A stretch of 34,554 nucleotides of DNA from Acidobacteriota bacterium (GTDB lineage: Bacteria; Acidobacteriota; Vicinamibacteria; Vicinamibacterales; UBA2999). Below the pieces are notes generated by a model, which was not told the DNA's origin, made no database searches, and saw only the letters and a program-made list of their open reading frames with translations. Positions 1-9,480 of this stretch are shown here, piece by piece. The position numbers were made by a program, and so were the translations under genes. Within the stretch, counting starts at the first letter, position 1. Each line of letters starts with the position of its first letter. Location: the NCBI GenBank assembly GCA_016192845.1, contig JACPTI010000028.1, positions 1 through 34,554 on the forward strand. Direction: 5' to 3'.

Positions 1-1487
1 TCGGCCAGGCTGACCACAGCGGCCTCAAGCGCACCCTTGTGACATGACGGCTGATGCATGTCGCCAAGCTCGGTGTGTGCGGCAACGGAACAGCCGCCGC
101 CGCACACGGGAACGAACGAACACTCTCCGCACTCGTCTTTCCGGGGACTGAGGCGCTCGAAGCGGACCGCGGCCGCCCGCCGCCACTCCTCCACGCGCCC
201 GTCGATATGGCCGGTCGAATCGGTCTTCGACCCGGTGAAGCCGGGGCACGCGTAAATCGATCCGTCCGGTCCGAGCGTGTACGCATGGCGCCGGTGAATC
301 TCGCACGGGCCCATATGCACCCCGTCAGGCGTCGGGAACCCGCGCCTCCGCGTCTCGCTGCGCAGGAAGGCCATCTTCTCGTCGACGAAGTGACACGAGT
401 CGCAGACGCTCGACGCCGTCGCGGGCGCCAGCCGCCCGGCGCCGGCGCTGGTCATGCACGTGCCGTTCAGTGGTTTGCCATCGCCGCTGACGAGGGTGAG
501 CGGGATCACAGAGGTCCGGCTAAAGCCGGACGCTACGTACGAAGGGGAGCCGGACGCCACGTACGATCGGCTCGAGCCGGACGCCACGTACGAAGGCGAT
601 GCCGCGGCCGGCTGGTCGAACGACTTGATGACCGGCTTGAAGTTGACCTTGACGATCTTGCCCGCGAATTCCTGCTCACGCAGGTAGTCGAGCAGGGCCG
701 GAAAACTGTCCGCAGACGACTCGTCGAAGTTGCCGCCGATCGTGATCGGCACCTTGTTCGCCACCCGCCGCACGTTCTCGATGATCCGGTCGAAGGTTCC
801 CTGCCGCCCGCGCAGCGGCCGCATGCGGTTGTGCGTCTCGCGATCGCCGTCGAGCGTGATCTTGACGCCCGACAGGCCGTACGGCGTCAGCCGGTCGACC
901 ACCTCCGGTGTGAGCAGGAGCCCGTTGGTAATGAGGCTGATCGCCTGCCGCACCCCGCGGGTCTCGCATTCGCGATGGCAGCGCTCCGCCAGGAAATAGG
1001 CGACAGGCAGATTGAGGAGCGGCTCGCCGCCGAACAGCGTCAGCACGAACCTCCCGGGACGGACCTCGTCCAGCCGGCCGGCGATCCACTCGGCCACCTT
1101 CGCGGCCGTCTCGAGCGACATCTTCTCGGCGAACTTGTTGTAGTCGCCGTGATCGCCCTGGAAACAGTAGTCGCACGCGAAGTTGCACTGCAGCGTGGTC
1201 AGCACCGTGACGCGCACTTGCTCGGTGTCCTCGCGCAGGTTGTGAAAGTACTGGTCCAGCGCCACGCGTTCGTTTTCGCGCGACTCGACGATGAAGCCAT
1301 TGTCTCGCAGCGCGTCGATCGTCTCGCGCTCTTCCGCGTCGAAGCTCGATTCCCCGCGCGCAATCCGATCGAGAAGCGTGGCGACGTCAGGAGACGCGAG
1401 GAGCTGCGCGTCCGAAAAAGTGTTCATCAGGAACACTTCGTTCCGATCCGGCAGCGGCACCTGGACGTTGAACCGTGACAGCTGCAT
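1..1487 (-). CDS. Radical SAM/SPASM domain protein (3' end outside window)
   Basis: Reads from an ATG at 1487 to the window edge without a stop (495 complete codons), with a GGGAG ribosome site just upstream. A roughly 90-residue N-terminal region precedes the radical SAM core. The CNFACDYC motif (CxxxCxxC, about residue 102) binds the 4Fe-4S cluster that cleaves S-adenosylmethionine, followed by the FGGEPLL glycine motif. The C-terminal part is SPASM-like, with CPGF and CGECSFVPVCGGGC cysteines for auxiliary clusters. Such proteins usually modify a peptide or protein, or mature an enzyme. The partner is not evident; genes beyond the left edge may hold it. A family A palindromic repeat is inserted in frame at about residues 298-325, between the core and the SPASM region. 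Family assignment is secure; substrate unknown. Confidence 0.88.
   Translation of the reverse strand, partial: MQLSRFNVQVPLPDRNEVFLMNTFSDAQLLASPDVATLLDRIARGESSFDAEERETIDALRDNGFIVESRENERVALDQYFHNLREDTEQVRVTVLTTLQCNFACDYCFQGDHGDYNKFAEKMSLETAAKVAEWIAGRLDEVRPGRFVLTLFGGEPLLNLPVAYFLAERCHRECETRGVRQAISLITNGLLLTPEVVDRLTPYGLSGVKITLDGDRETHNRMRPLRGRQGTFDRIIENVRRVANKVPITIGGNFDESSADSFPALLDYLREQEFAGKIVKVNFKPVIKSFDQPAAASPSYVASGSSRSYVASGSPSYVASGFSRTSVIPLTLVSGDGKPLNGTCMTSAGAGRLAPATASSVCDSCHFVDEKMAFLRSETRRRGFPTPDGVHMGPCEIHRRHAYTLGPDGSIYACPGFTGSKTDSTGHIDGRVEEWRRAAAVRFERLSPRKDECGECSFVPVCGGGCSVAAHTELGDMHQPSCHKGALEAAVVSLA
513..594. repeat. Family A palindromic repeat inside the radical SAM gene
   Basis: The core GTCCGGCTAAAGCCGGAC is followed by CTACGTACGA, then two further partial units (GAGCCGGACGCCACGTACGA). 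The array is read in frame by the radical SAM gene and encodes three copies of SYVASG. The same core occurs at 6109-6192, 24573-24628 and 28755-28786. Confidence 0.9.
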
Positions 1488-1556
1488 GGCTCTCCCGCGT
1501 GACGCCCGTGGGAAGCACCCGCACGATGAGCGTTCCCTGCGTTCACGCTCGAAGGC

Positions 1557-1571
1557 TGGCAACGGCTGTGC
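1557..1571 (+). promoter_or_regulatory. Possible sigma-54 (-24/-12) motif
   Basis: TGGCAACGGCTGTGC matches the sigma-54 consensus TGGCAC-N5-TTGC at most positions with correct GG to GC spacing. It lies between a radical SAM gene and a sigma-54-dependent regulator gene. A start site would fall near 1583, just inside the candidate small ORF, so the pairing is imperfect. One motif of this quality can arise by chance. Confidence 0.2.
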
Positions 1572-1576
1572 CGGAA

Positions 1577-1854
1577 TGGACGTGCACGCTTTCTTCAACG
1601 CACCTTGCAGAAATTGCGAAGAGAAGTGCGCGGTCGGCAAGCAATTCGCATTCGGGCGCCCCTGCGCGCCCGGCCAATCCGTTGGCGACGCGGCCAACCC
1701 CACGTCCGGACGCGCACGGCAGCCCTGCCGATTGGGAACGTTTTTCCCGGAATCAGCGGGCCTGCCGGCGGCGGCCAACCGGTTGGCCGCTCGTACAACG
1801 CCCTACCCCGCCGCTCATGCCTCCGCGGGCCACAGAGGCACCCGCCTCCGCTAA
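1577..1854 (+). CDS. Candidate small cysteine-rich ORF, unrecognised
   Basis: An open frame from an ATG at 1577 in the 460-base gap between the radical SAM and response-regulator genes. The first 40 residues look protein-like, with a cluster CRNCEEKC and a further GRPC. The C-terminal part runs into the CACAGAGGCA repeat and looks non-coding. There is no good ribosome site, and the frame is also open upstream, antisense to the radical SAM gene. No family recognised. It could be a genuine small Cys-rich protein or chance; the rest of the gap holds only repeats. Confidence 0.2.
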
Positions 1855-1931
1855 AGCTTCGGCGGGCAAGCGTGCATCTGCTTGGGCGCCGTAGCCGAAG
1901 GCGAAGGCGACTGCCTCTGTGTCTCTGTGGC
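1823..1931. repeat. Inverted CACAGAGGCA / TGCCTCTGTG repeat
   Basis: GGCCACAGAGGCA at the left end is matched in inverted orientation by TGCCTCTGTGTCTCTGTGGCC at the right end, with GC-rich inverted units between (CTTCGGCGGGCAAGCG). It sits just downstream of the response-regulator stop codon and may also act as a transcript-ending hairpin. The same CACAGAGACACAGAG unit recurs at 33144-33200. Confidence 0.6.
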
Positions 1932-1948
1932 CTGTAAGGGGGAAAGGC

Positions 1949-3337
<1,389 letters not shown>

Positions 3338-3349
3338 GCGCGCGTCGCG

Positions 3350-3358
3350 AGTATAGTT
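3350..3358. promoter_or_regulatory. Back-to-back -10 boxes between regulator gene and lpdA
   Basis: The near-palindrome around 3351-3357 reads TATAGT on the plus strand and TATACT on the minus strand. Each is well placed: the plus box lies about 25 bases before the lpdA TTG start with GGGAG between, and the minus box lies 13 bases before the regulator ATG. No clear -35 elements were seen. Confidence 0.5.
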
Positions 3359-3381
3359 GATATCGGTCCTCGGGAGTCTAC

Positions 3382-4797
3382 TTGGCAGCCTCCTATGACG
3401 TGATCGTAATCGGCGCCGGCACGGGCGGTTACGTCGCCGCCATCCGCGCCGCGCAGCTCGGCAAGAAGGTCGCCGTCGTCGAGAAGCAGAAGTCGCTCGG
3501 GGGCACGTGCCTCATCTGGGGCTGCATCCCGACCAAGGCGCTGCTCGAGCACGCGCACGCGCTCAAAGTGATTCAGGCCGCGGCCGAGTGGGGCGTGACG
3601 ATGCCGGCCGGCGCGCCGGCGATCGACATGGGTCGGGTCCACGCGCGCAAGGACAAGGTGGTGACCGGCCTCACCAAGGGGATCGAGTTCCTCTTCCGGA
3701 AGAACAACGTCGACTGGATCAAGGGAACGGCGCGCCTGGCAGGCGGCGGCCGGGTCGAGGTGGTCGACGGCGACCGGCAGGCGCTCCAGGCCGCGGACAT
3801 CGTGGTTGCCACCGGATCCGCACCGCGCAGCGTGCCCGGCATCGAGATCGACCGCAGGCGGATCATCACGAGCGACGAGGCGATCCATCTTCCGGACGTG
3901 CCCCGGTCGCTCGTCATTCTGGGCAGCGGCGCCGTCGGCGTCGAGTTCGCGTCGATCTACCGCCGGTTTGGCAGCAAGGTGACGATCGTCGAGCTGCTCC
4001 CGCGCCTCGTGCCGCTCGAAGACGAGGCGATTTCGGCGGAGCTCGACAAGTCGTTCAGGAAGCAGGGCATCAAGGTGCTCACCGGCACGCGCGTCACCAA
4101 GGCGCTGGCGGAATCCGATGGCGTGCGGATCGACGCCGAGACGCCGGACGGCACGACGCAGTCGCTGACGGCCGATATCCTGCTCGTCGCCACCGGGCGC
4201 GCGCCGGTCACGAGCGGGCTCGGCGCGGAAGAGCTTGGCATCCGCATGGAAAAGGGCTACATCAGGGTTGACTCGCTGTACCGCACGTCGGTGCCGAACA
4301 TCGCGGCGATCGGCGACGTGATCACGGTCGACGGCGCGGCGCACCCGCAGCTGGCGCACGTGTCGTCGGCCGAAGGTATCCTGGTCGCCGAGCGCCTCGC
4401 AGGGCGTGAGGTCCGGCCGCTCAATTACGACCACGTCCCGAGCTGCACGTACTGTGATCCCGAGATCGGCAGCGTCGGGCTGACCGAAGCCGACGCCCGC
4501 GCGCGGGGCTATGACGTGCGGGTCGGGTCGTTCCCGTTCGGCGTGCTCGGCCGGGCGAAGATGGCGGGGGAGACCGAGGGGTTTGTCAAGATAGTGGCCG
4601 ATACGCGGTACGATGAGATGCTTGGCGTCCACATCATCGGTCCCCGGTCGACGGAGCTCGTCGCGGAGGCCGTGCTGGCGCTGAGGCTCGAGTGCACGGT
4701 GGAAGAGCTGGTGAGCACCATTCACGCGCACCCGACGTTTTCGGAGGCGATCGGCGAAGCGGCTCACGCCGCTCACGGCGCCGCGATCCATGTGTAA
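3382..4797 (+). CDS. lpdA: Dihydrolipoyl dehydrogenase (E3)
   Basis: 471 residues from a TTG start preceded by GGGAG. It is the flavoprotein that reoxidises dihydrolipoyl groups with NAD+. Visible features are the FAD-binding GAGTGG near the N-terminus, the redox disulfide Cys43/Cys48 in GGTCLIWGCIPTKALL, a second Rossmann motif GSGAVGVE for NAD+, the FAD-contacting AAIGDV segment, and the C-terminal HAHPTFSEA with the catalytic His-Glu pair. The E2 gene follows after 44 bases, so the two are probably co-transcribed. It would also serve other lipoyl enzymes such as the glycine cleavage system. Confidence 0.97.
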   Translation: MAASYDVIVIGAGTGGYVAAIRAAQLGKKVAVVEKQKSLGGTCLIWGCIPTKALLEHAHALKVIQAAAEWGVTMPAGAPAIDMGRVHARKDKVVTGLTKGIEFLFRKNNVDWIKGTARLAGGGRVEVVDGDRQALQAADIVVATGSAPRSVPGIEIDRRRIITSDEAIHLPDVPRSLVILGSGAVGVEFASIYRRFGSKVTIVELLPRLVPLEDEAISAELDKSFRKQGIKVLTGTRVTKALAESDGVRIDAETPDGTTQSLTADILLVATGRAPVTSGLGAEELGIRMEKGYIRVDSLYRTSVPNIAAIGDVITVDGAAHPQLAHVSSAEGILVAERLAGREVRPLNYDHVPSCTYCDPEIGSVGLTEADARARGYDVRVGSFPFGVLGRAKMAGETEGFVKIVADTRYDEMLGVHIIGPRSTELVAEAVLALRLECTVEELVSTIHAHPTFSEAIGEAAHAAHGAAIHV

Positions 4798-4800
4798 CGC

Positions 4801-4841
4801 CTGAAGCCCGAAGCCCGAAGCCCAAAGCCTGAAGCCTGAAG
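4801..4841. repeat. Tandem seven-base repeat (GAAGCCC-like)
   Basis: About six units of seven bases (TGAAGCC, CGAAGCC, CGAAGCC, CAAAGCC, TGAAGCC, TGAAG) fill the whole gap between lpdA and the E2 gene and run up to the E2 start codon. No separate ribosome site is visible beyond the GAAG of the last unit. Confidence 0.85.
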
Positions 4842-6095
4842 ATGCCCACACCCGTCGTGATGCCCCAGATGGGGGAATCGATCGCGGAAGGCACGATCGT
4901 CCGCTGGAGGAAGAAGGTGGGCGATCAGGTCGAGCGCGACGAGCCGCTCTTCGAGATCACCACCGACAAGGTGGACGCGGAGATTCCCGCGCCCGCCGCC
5001 GGTGTGCTCGCCGAGATCAAGGTCAAGGAAGGCGAGACGGTCGCCGTCAACAGCGTGGTCGGCACGATCGCGCAGCCGGGCGAGGCGGCAGCCGCGCCGG
5101 AGCCGCCGCGCGCCGCGGCGCCCCCGCCGCCATCCCCCGCGCCCGCGCGGCCTGTCGCGGCCGCTCCGGCGCCCTCTTCTCGCGACGAGCTCCGCCGCCA
5201 GAAGTCGTCGCCGCTCGTCCGCCGGATCGCGAAGGAGAACAACGTCGACATCTCCCGGATTGCCGGGTCGGGCATCGGCGGCCGCGTTACCAAGCACGAC
5301 ATTCTGGCGTATCTGGGTCAGCCTGCGGCGGCACCGGCCGCGCCAGCGGCGGCAGTCGTAGGCCCTGCAGTCGAGGCGCGCCCCGCGCCGGCGCCGTGGA
5401 CGGGTGAGCGCGTCGAGATCCAGCCACTCTCGCCGATCCGCAAGAAGATTGCCGAGCACATGGTGCTCAGCCGGCGGACCTCCGCCCACGTGCACTCGGT
5501 GTTCCACGTCAACTTCTCGCACGTCGAGCGGCTCCGCCGGGAGAAGAAGGAGGACTACGCGCGGCTCGGCGCACGCCTGACCTACCTCGCCTTCATCGCC
5601 AAGGCGGTGATCGACGCGATCAGGCGCCATCCGATCGTCAACGCATCGCTCGACGGCGACAACGTCGTCTACAAGAAGGACGTCAATCTGGGCATCGCGG
5701 TGGCGCTCGAGTCCGGGCTCATCGTCCCGGTGATCAAGAACGCCGACGAGAAGAACCTGCTCGGGTTGAGCCGCGCGATTGCCGACATCGCCGATCGCGC
5801 CCGGTCGAAGCTGCTCAAGCCCGACGAGGTGCACGGCGGCACGTTCACCATCACCAACCCCGGCCAGTTCGGCGCCCAGTTCGGGATGCCGATCATCAAC
5901 CAGCCACAGGTGGCCATTCTCGGCGTCGGTACGATCGAAAAGCGGCCCGTTGTCGTCGACGACGCGATCGCGATCCGGACGATGGCGTATCTGACGCTCG
6001 GCTACGACCACCGGTTGATCGACGGCGCGGTCGCCGACGAGTTCATGTCCGACGTGAAGAAGCTGATCGAGGAGTTCGATCCGAACCAGGCGTGA
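4842..6095 (+). CDS. Dihydrolipoamide acyltransferase (E2) of a 2-oxoacid dehydrogenase complex
   Basis: 417 residues with the usual three parts. One lipoyl domain (about 1-80) carries the lipoyl-lysine Lys43 in TTDKVDAEI. An Ala/Pro-rich linker leads to a peripheral-subunit-binding domain (SSPLVRRIAKENNVD...GGRVTKHDI, about 125-160). The catalytic domain ends with YDHRLIDGA, giving His390 and Asp394. It transfers the acyl group from E1 to CoA and forms the core of the complex. The partner E3 is immediately upstream; the likely E1 is the fused gene at 16749-19235. Acyl specificity (branched-chain, acetoin, pyruvate or 2-oxoglutarate) cannot be read from the sequence; the separate E1-alpha/beta type argues for branched-chain or acetoin-like substrates. 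Confidence 0.95.
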   Translation: MPTPVVMPQMGESIAEGTIVRWRKKVGDQVERDEPLFEITTDKVDAEIPAPAAGVLAEIKVKEGETVAVNSVVGTIAQPGEAAAAPEPPRAAAPPPPSPAPARPVAAAPAPSSRDELRRQKSSPLVRRIAKENNVDISRIAGSGIGGRVTKHDILAYLGQPAAAPAAPAAAVVGPAVEARPAPAPWTGERVEIQPLSPIRKKIAEHMVLSRRTSAHVHSVFHVNFSHVERLRREKKEDYARLGARLTYLAFIAKAVIDAIRRHPIVNASLDGDNVVYKKDVNLGIAVALESGLIVPVIKNADEKNLLGLSRAIADIADRARSKLLKPDEVHGGTFTITNPGQFGAQFGMPIINQPQVAILGVGTIEKRPVVVDDAIAIRTMAYLTLGYDHRLIDGAVADEFMSDVKKLIEEFDPNQA

Positions 6096-6108
6096 TGCCG
6101 ATCACGAA

Positions 6109-6192
6109 CGTACGTAGCGTCCGGCTTCAGCCGGACCAGAGTTTGGCTCGCCGGCACCGGCCGGTCCGGCTAAAGCCGGACACTACGTACGT
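6109..6192. repeat. Pair of family A palindromic repeats before lipB
   Basis: Two copies in opposite orientation, CGTACGTAGCGTCCGGCTTCAG at the left and GTCCGGCTAAAGCCGGACACTACGTACG at the right, separated by a CCGGCACCGGCCGG palindrome. They fill the E2-lipB gap and abut the lipB ATG, so no normal ribosome site is present. A large cruciform or hairpin is possible here. Confidence 0.92.
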
Positions 6193-6888
6193 ATGAGAAG
6201 CGATGCAGAGGTGCGGCGTCAGCTCGAGGTTCGTCGGCTCGCGGTCGTGCGCTACCGGGAGGCGCTCGCGCGGCAGCGGGCGCTCGTGGAAGAGCGCCGC
6301 GCCGGGCGCGTCCCCGATCTGCTCCTGCTGCTGCAGCACCCGCCGGTCATCACCCTGGGCGTGCGCGGCGACGGCGGGCGCTCGCACATCGTCGCGAGCG
6401 ACGAACACCTCGCCGAGCTCGGCGTCGAGATCTCGGAGACCGGCCGCGGCGGCGACGTGACCTACCACGGTCCCGGCCAGATCGTCGGCTACCCGATCCT
6501 CGACCTGCGGCCGGACCGCTGCGACGTGCACCGCTATGTCCGCGACGTGGAAGAGGTGATGATCCGCGCCTGCGCCGACTACGGCGTCGAAGCGGGGCGC
6601 ATCAGCGGCCTGACGGGTGCCTGGGTGGGGAGCCAGAAGATCGGGGCGATCGGCGTCCGGATCTCTCGCTGGATCACGAGCCACGGCTTCGCGTTCAACG
6701 TCAACACGGATCTCGACTACTTCGACCTGATCGTGCCGTGCGGTATTGCCGATCGCGGCGTCACGTCGCTCGAGCGGCTCGTCGGCCGCCGTGTCCCGCT
6801 CGAGGAGGTCGAGGAGGCGCTGGCACGGCACTTCGCCGAGGTGTTCGAGCGCGAGGTCACGCGGCCGGTGGCGGCAACCGCGTCATGA
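6193..6888 (+). CDS. lipB: Octanoyl-[acyl-carrier-protein]:protein N-octanoyltransferase LipB
   Basis: 231 residues. It attaches octanoate from acyl-carrier protein to lipoyl domains, the first step of lipoate assembly. The family signature RGGDVTYHGPGQ is present, with the catalytic Lys149 in GSQKIGAIG and Cys183 in VPCGI. Its position after E3 and E2 fits a role in activating this complex. The ATG at 6193 directly follows a family A repeat with no ribosome site; a GTG at 6211 is an alternative start. The 3' end overlaps the convergent CBS-protein gene by 32 bases. No lipA is visible in the window. Confidence 0.97.
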   Translation: MRSDAEVRRQLEVRRLAVVRYREALARQRALVEERRAGRVPDLLLLLQHPPVITLGVRGDGGRSHIVASDEHLAELGVEISETGRGGDVTYHGPGQIVGYPILDLRPDRCDVHRYVRDVEEVMIRACADYGVEAGRISGLTGAWVGSQKIGAIGVRISRWITSHGFAFNVNTDLDYFDLIVPCGIADRGVTSLERLVGRRVPLEEVEEALARHFAEVFEREVTRPVAATAS

Positions 6889-8167
6889 GGGCGTCGGCGA
6901 CGCCGCGTCCGGCGACCGCCGTGACCTCGATCCGCACGTTCTGCCACGTGATCGAATCGCCGACGGCGGCTGGCCGCCCGAGCAGCAGGAGCACCAGGCC
7001 GCTGATCGTCGTCGCCTTCGGGTGCTCGAGGTGCACGCCGAGGGCGCTGCCCGCCTCCTGCAGGCGGACCGTGCCGCGCGCGCGGAGCCGGTCGGGCGAC
7101 TCGCGGACGATCGACGTCACGCCGTGGCCTTCCTCGATGTCGCCGACGACTTCCTCGAACAGGTCCTCTATCGTCACCAGCCCCGCGGTGCCGCCGTGCT
7201 GGTCCATGACGACCGCCATCTGCGCGCGGTGGCGGCGCATGACGGCCAGCACCTCGTCGAGCGGCGTCGGGCCCGGGACGTACGGCAGTGGCCGCGCATC
7301 GCGCGCTTCGACCGGTCTGTTCGTGATGAGGTGCCGGAGCACCTGCTTGATGTGGAGGCTTCCGACGATGTTGTCGAGGCTGCCGGCGTACACGGGATAG
7401 CGCGTGTACACCTTGTCCTGCACGATCGCGCGCAGCTCGTCGGGCGGCGTGCCGACGGCGATGCCGGTCAGCAGGACGCGCGGCACCATGACCTCGCCCG
7501 CGGTGAGATCGCCGAACTCGAACAGCTCGCGGAGAATCTGGCCGGACTCCCCGCGCAGCATGCCGCCTTCCTGACTCTCCTCGATGATGTACTCCAGCTC
7601 CTCGGTGGTGTGGTATCGCTCCGCGGCGATCGACTGCCGGCGGATGCCGAAGAGCCGCAGCAGCCCGTTGCCGACGGCGTTGAGTCCCGCGATCACCGGG
7701 AGCAGCGCCGTCTCGAGAAAGAGGATGAGAGGCGAGACGACCAGCACGGCCGACACGGCGCGCTGCAGCGCGAGTGCCTTGGGCACCATCTCGCCAATCA
7801 CGATGTGCAGGTACGTCAGCAGCCCGACCGCGACGACGCTTGCGGTCGCGTGCGCGGTGATCCAGCGCGCGGTGTCGAGCGGCTCGAGCCGGAGGGCAAT
7901 CCACTCGGCGAGCACGTGCTCCCCGTACATGCCCAGCCCGAGGCTCGCCACCGAAATCCCGACCTGCGTCGTCGCGATGTAGCGGTCCTGCCGCCGCGGA
8001 TCCTCGAGGGTGCGCGCCACGAGCTGCGCCAGGCGGCTCCCCTGCGATGCCATGTGCTCGACCGTCGCACGCGGCGCGCCGACGATGGCGAACTCGGCCG
8101 TGACGAACAGCCCGTTGACCAGCACGAGCAGCAGGATGATGCCGAGCGCGACGAGGATCTCGATCAT
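6857..8167 (-). CDS. CNNM/CorC-HlyC family membrane protein with CBS domains
   Basis: 436 residues. The N-terminal DUF21/CNNM region (about 1-190) has four hydrophobic stretches, beginning with a strongly hydrophobic helix followed by NGLFVTAEFA, and contains the family motif IVIGEMVPKALAL. A CBS pair follows (about 200-325, including QHGGTAGLVTIEDLFEEVVGDIEE), then a C-terminal CorC_HlyC domain. Members are implicated in Mg2+/Co2+ efflux or tolerance. The start overlaps the upstream paralogue's stop in ATGA, indicating translational coupling. Confidence 0.93.
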   Translation of the reverse strand: MIEILVALGIILLLVLVNGLFVTAEFAIVGAPRATVEHMASQGSRLAQLVARTLEDPRRQDRYIATTQVGISVASLGLGMYGEHVLAEWIALRLEPLDTARWITAHATASVVAVGLLTYLHIVIGEMVPKALALQRAVSAVLVVSPLILFLETALLPVIAGLNAVGNGLLRLFGIRRQSIAAERYHTTEELEYIIEESQEGGMLRGESGQILRELFEFGDLTAGEVMVPRVLLTGIAVGTPPDELRAIVQDKVYTRYPVYAGSLDNIVGSLHIKQVLRHLITNRPVEARDARPLPYVPGPTPLDEVLAVMRRHRAQMAVVMDQHGGTAGLVTIEDLFEEVVGDIEEGHGVTSIVRESPDRLRARGTVRLQEAGSALGVHLEHPKATTISGLVLLLLGRPAAVGDSITWQNVRIEVTAVAGRGVADALMTRLPPPAA

Positions 8168-9480
8168 TGTTCGGACTCAGCCCTTTGCGGCGTGATGCGG
8201 CGCGCCAGCACGGAGTCGATCGCGCGGTCGGCGAGGCGTTCCACCTCGAACTCGTAGTCGCCCACATCCACGCGATCGCCCGACGCCGGCAGCTGGCCGA
8301 GCGTGGCGGTCACCAGGCCGCCGACCGTCGTGGCCTCCGTCTCCCACGCGGTGTGCAGCAGCGCGGCGGCATCGTCCACCGCCATCCGCCCCGGCAGGCG
8401 GAACCGGCCGTCCGGCAGCGCCTCGGGCACCGGCTCGTCCGCCTTGAATTCGTCGCCCACCTCGCCGAGCAGTTCCGTGAGCACGTCTTCGAGCGTCAGG
8501 AGACCCGCGGTGCCGCCGAACTCGTCGACGACGAGCGCCTGCTGCGATCGGCGCTCGCGCAGCTGCCGGAGGATGCGATCCACGGTCACGCTCTCGTGGA
8601 CGCTGGCCATCGGCCGCAGCAGCGTGGCGAGCGTCGCGTCCGGCGGCCCGCTCACGCGCCAGCGGACGAGGTCCTTCGTGTGGAGCATTCCGATCACGTT
8701 GTCGACGGAGCCGCGGTACACCGGCAGGCGCGAGAACGGGCTCTGCGCGACGATGGCCGTTGCCTCCTCGAGCGGCGTCTCGATGTCGATGGCCGCAATC
8801 TGACGCCGCGGCACCATGAGCTGCTTCGCCTGGCGGAGGTTGAGCCGCAGCGCGCGCTGCAGCCGCCGGTGCTCGTCGGGCTCGAGCAGGCCGCCGTCGC
8901 GGCTCTCCGCGATCAGCAGCTCGATTTCTTCCGGCGAGTGGATGTGCCGGTGCGCCCGCGCGGGCGACCCGATGAGCCGGAGGACCAGCAGCCCGGTGCC
9001 GTTGAGCCAACTGATGAACGGCCGGTAGACCCACAGCGACGGCACCATCGGCAGGAGCGTGTACAAGGCGGAATGCGTCGGGTACTGGAGCGCCAGCGAC
9101 TTCGGGACGAGCTCGGCGAAGATCACCTGCGCCACGGTCAGGACGAAGAGCACGGTCGCCGCCGATACCGACTGCGCCGCCACGTGCTGCAGGTCGCCGA
9201 GCTGGACGAACAGCGGCGTCAGCCGGACGGCGAACGTTGCCTGCGCGTACGCGCCAAGCACCAGGCTGGAGAGCGTGATGCCGATCTGACATGCCGCGAT
9301 GTAGCGATCGAGCGCCGCCGGCGACTCGATGAGCGGCAGGAGCCAGGCGGCGAGCGGGTTGCCGTCGGCCGCGAGCTGCTGGACGCGGCTGCGGCGGACG
9401 CTGACGGCGGCGAACTCCGCGGCCACGTACAGGGCGTTGACCAGGATCAACCCGGCGACGACGAAGAGGGCGATGATCAC
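8164..9480 (-). CDS. CNNM/CorC-HlyC family membrane protein with CBS domains (paralogue)
   Basis: 438 residues with the same order as its downstream neighbour: DUF21/CNNM membrane region (NALYVAAEFAAVSVRRSR, VIFAELVPKSLAL), a CBS pair (DEFGGTAGLLTLEDVLTELLGE) and a CorC_HlyC domain. It starts at a GTG at 9480 that overlaps the peptidase stop codon in GTGA, and ends in an ATGA overlap with the next paralogue. The tandem pair may form a heteromer, which is an inference from the coupling. Confidence 0.93.
   Translation of the reverse strand: MIIALFVVAGLILVNALYVAAEFAAVSVRRSRVQQLAADGNPLAAWLLPLIESPAALDRYIAACQIGITLSSLVLGAYAQATFAVRLTPLFVQLGDLQHVAAQSVSAATVLFVLTVAQVIFAELVPKSLALQYPTHSALYTLLPMVPSLWVYRPFISWLNGTGLLVLRLIGSPARAHRHIHSPEEIELLIAESRDGGLLEPDEHRRLQRALRLNLRQAKQLMVPRRQIAAIDIETPLEEATAIVAQSPFSRLPVYRGSVDNVIGMLHTKDLVRWRVSGPPDATLATLLRPMASVHESVTVDRILRQLRERRSQQALVVDEFGGTAGLLTLEDVLTELLGEVGDEFKADEPVPEALPDGRFRLPGRMAVDDAAALLHTAWETEATTVGGLVTATLGQLPASGDRVDVGDYEFEVERLADRAIDSVLARRITPQRAESEQ

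Noticed and set aside
513..594. CRISPR-like direct repeats
   Set aside because: Units are short, palindromic, nearly contiguous and translated within a gene; no spacers and no cas genes.
54..1478. 474-codon plus-strand ORF
   Set aside because: Antisense to the radical SAM/SPASM gene, whose cysteine motifs are unambiguous.
4773..6011. Long minus-strand ORF (412 codons) opposite the E2 gene
   Set aside because: Arg/Asp/His-rich translation with no family features; it is the antisense shadow of a clear E2 gene in GC-rich DNA.
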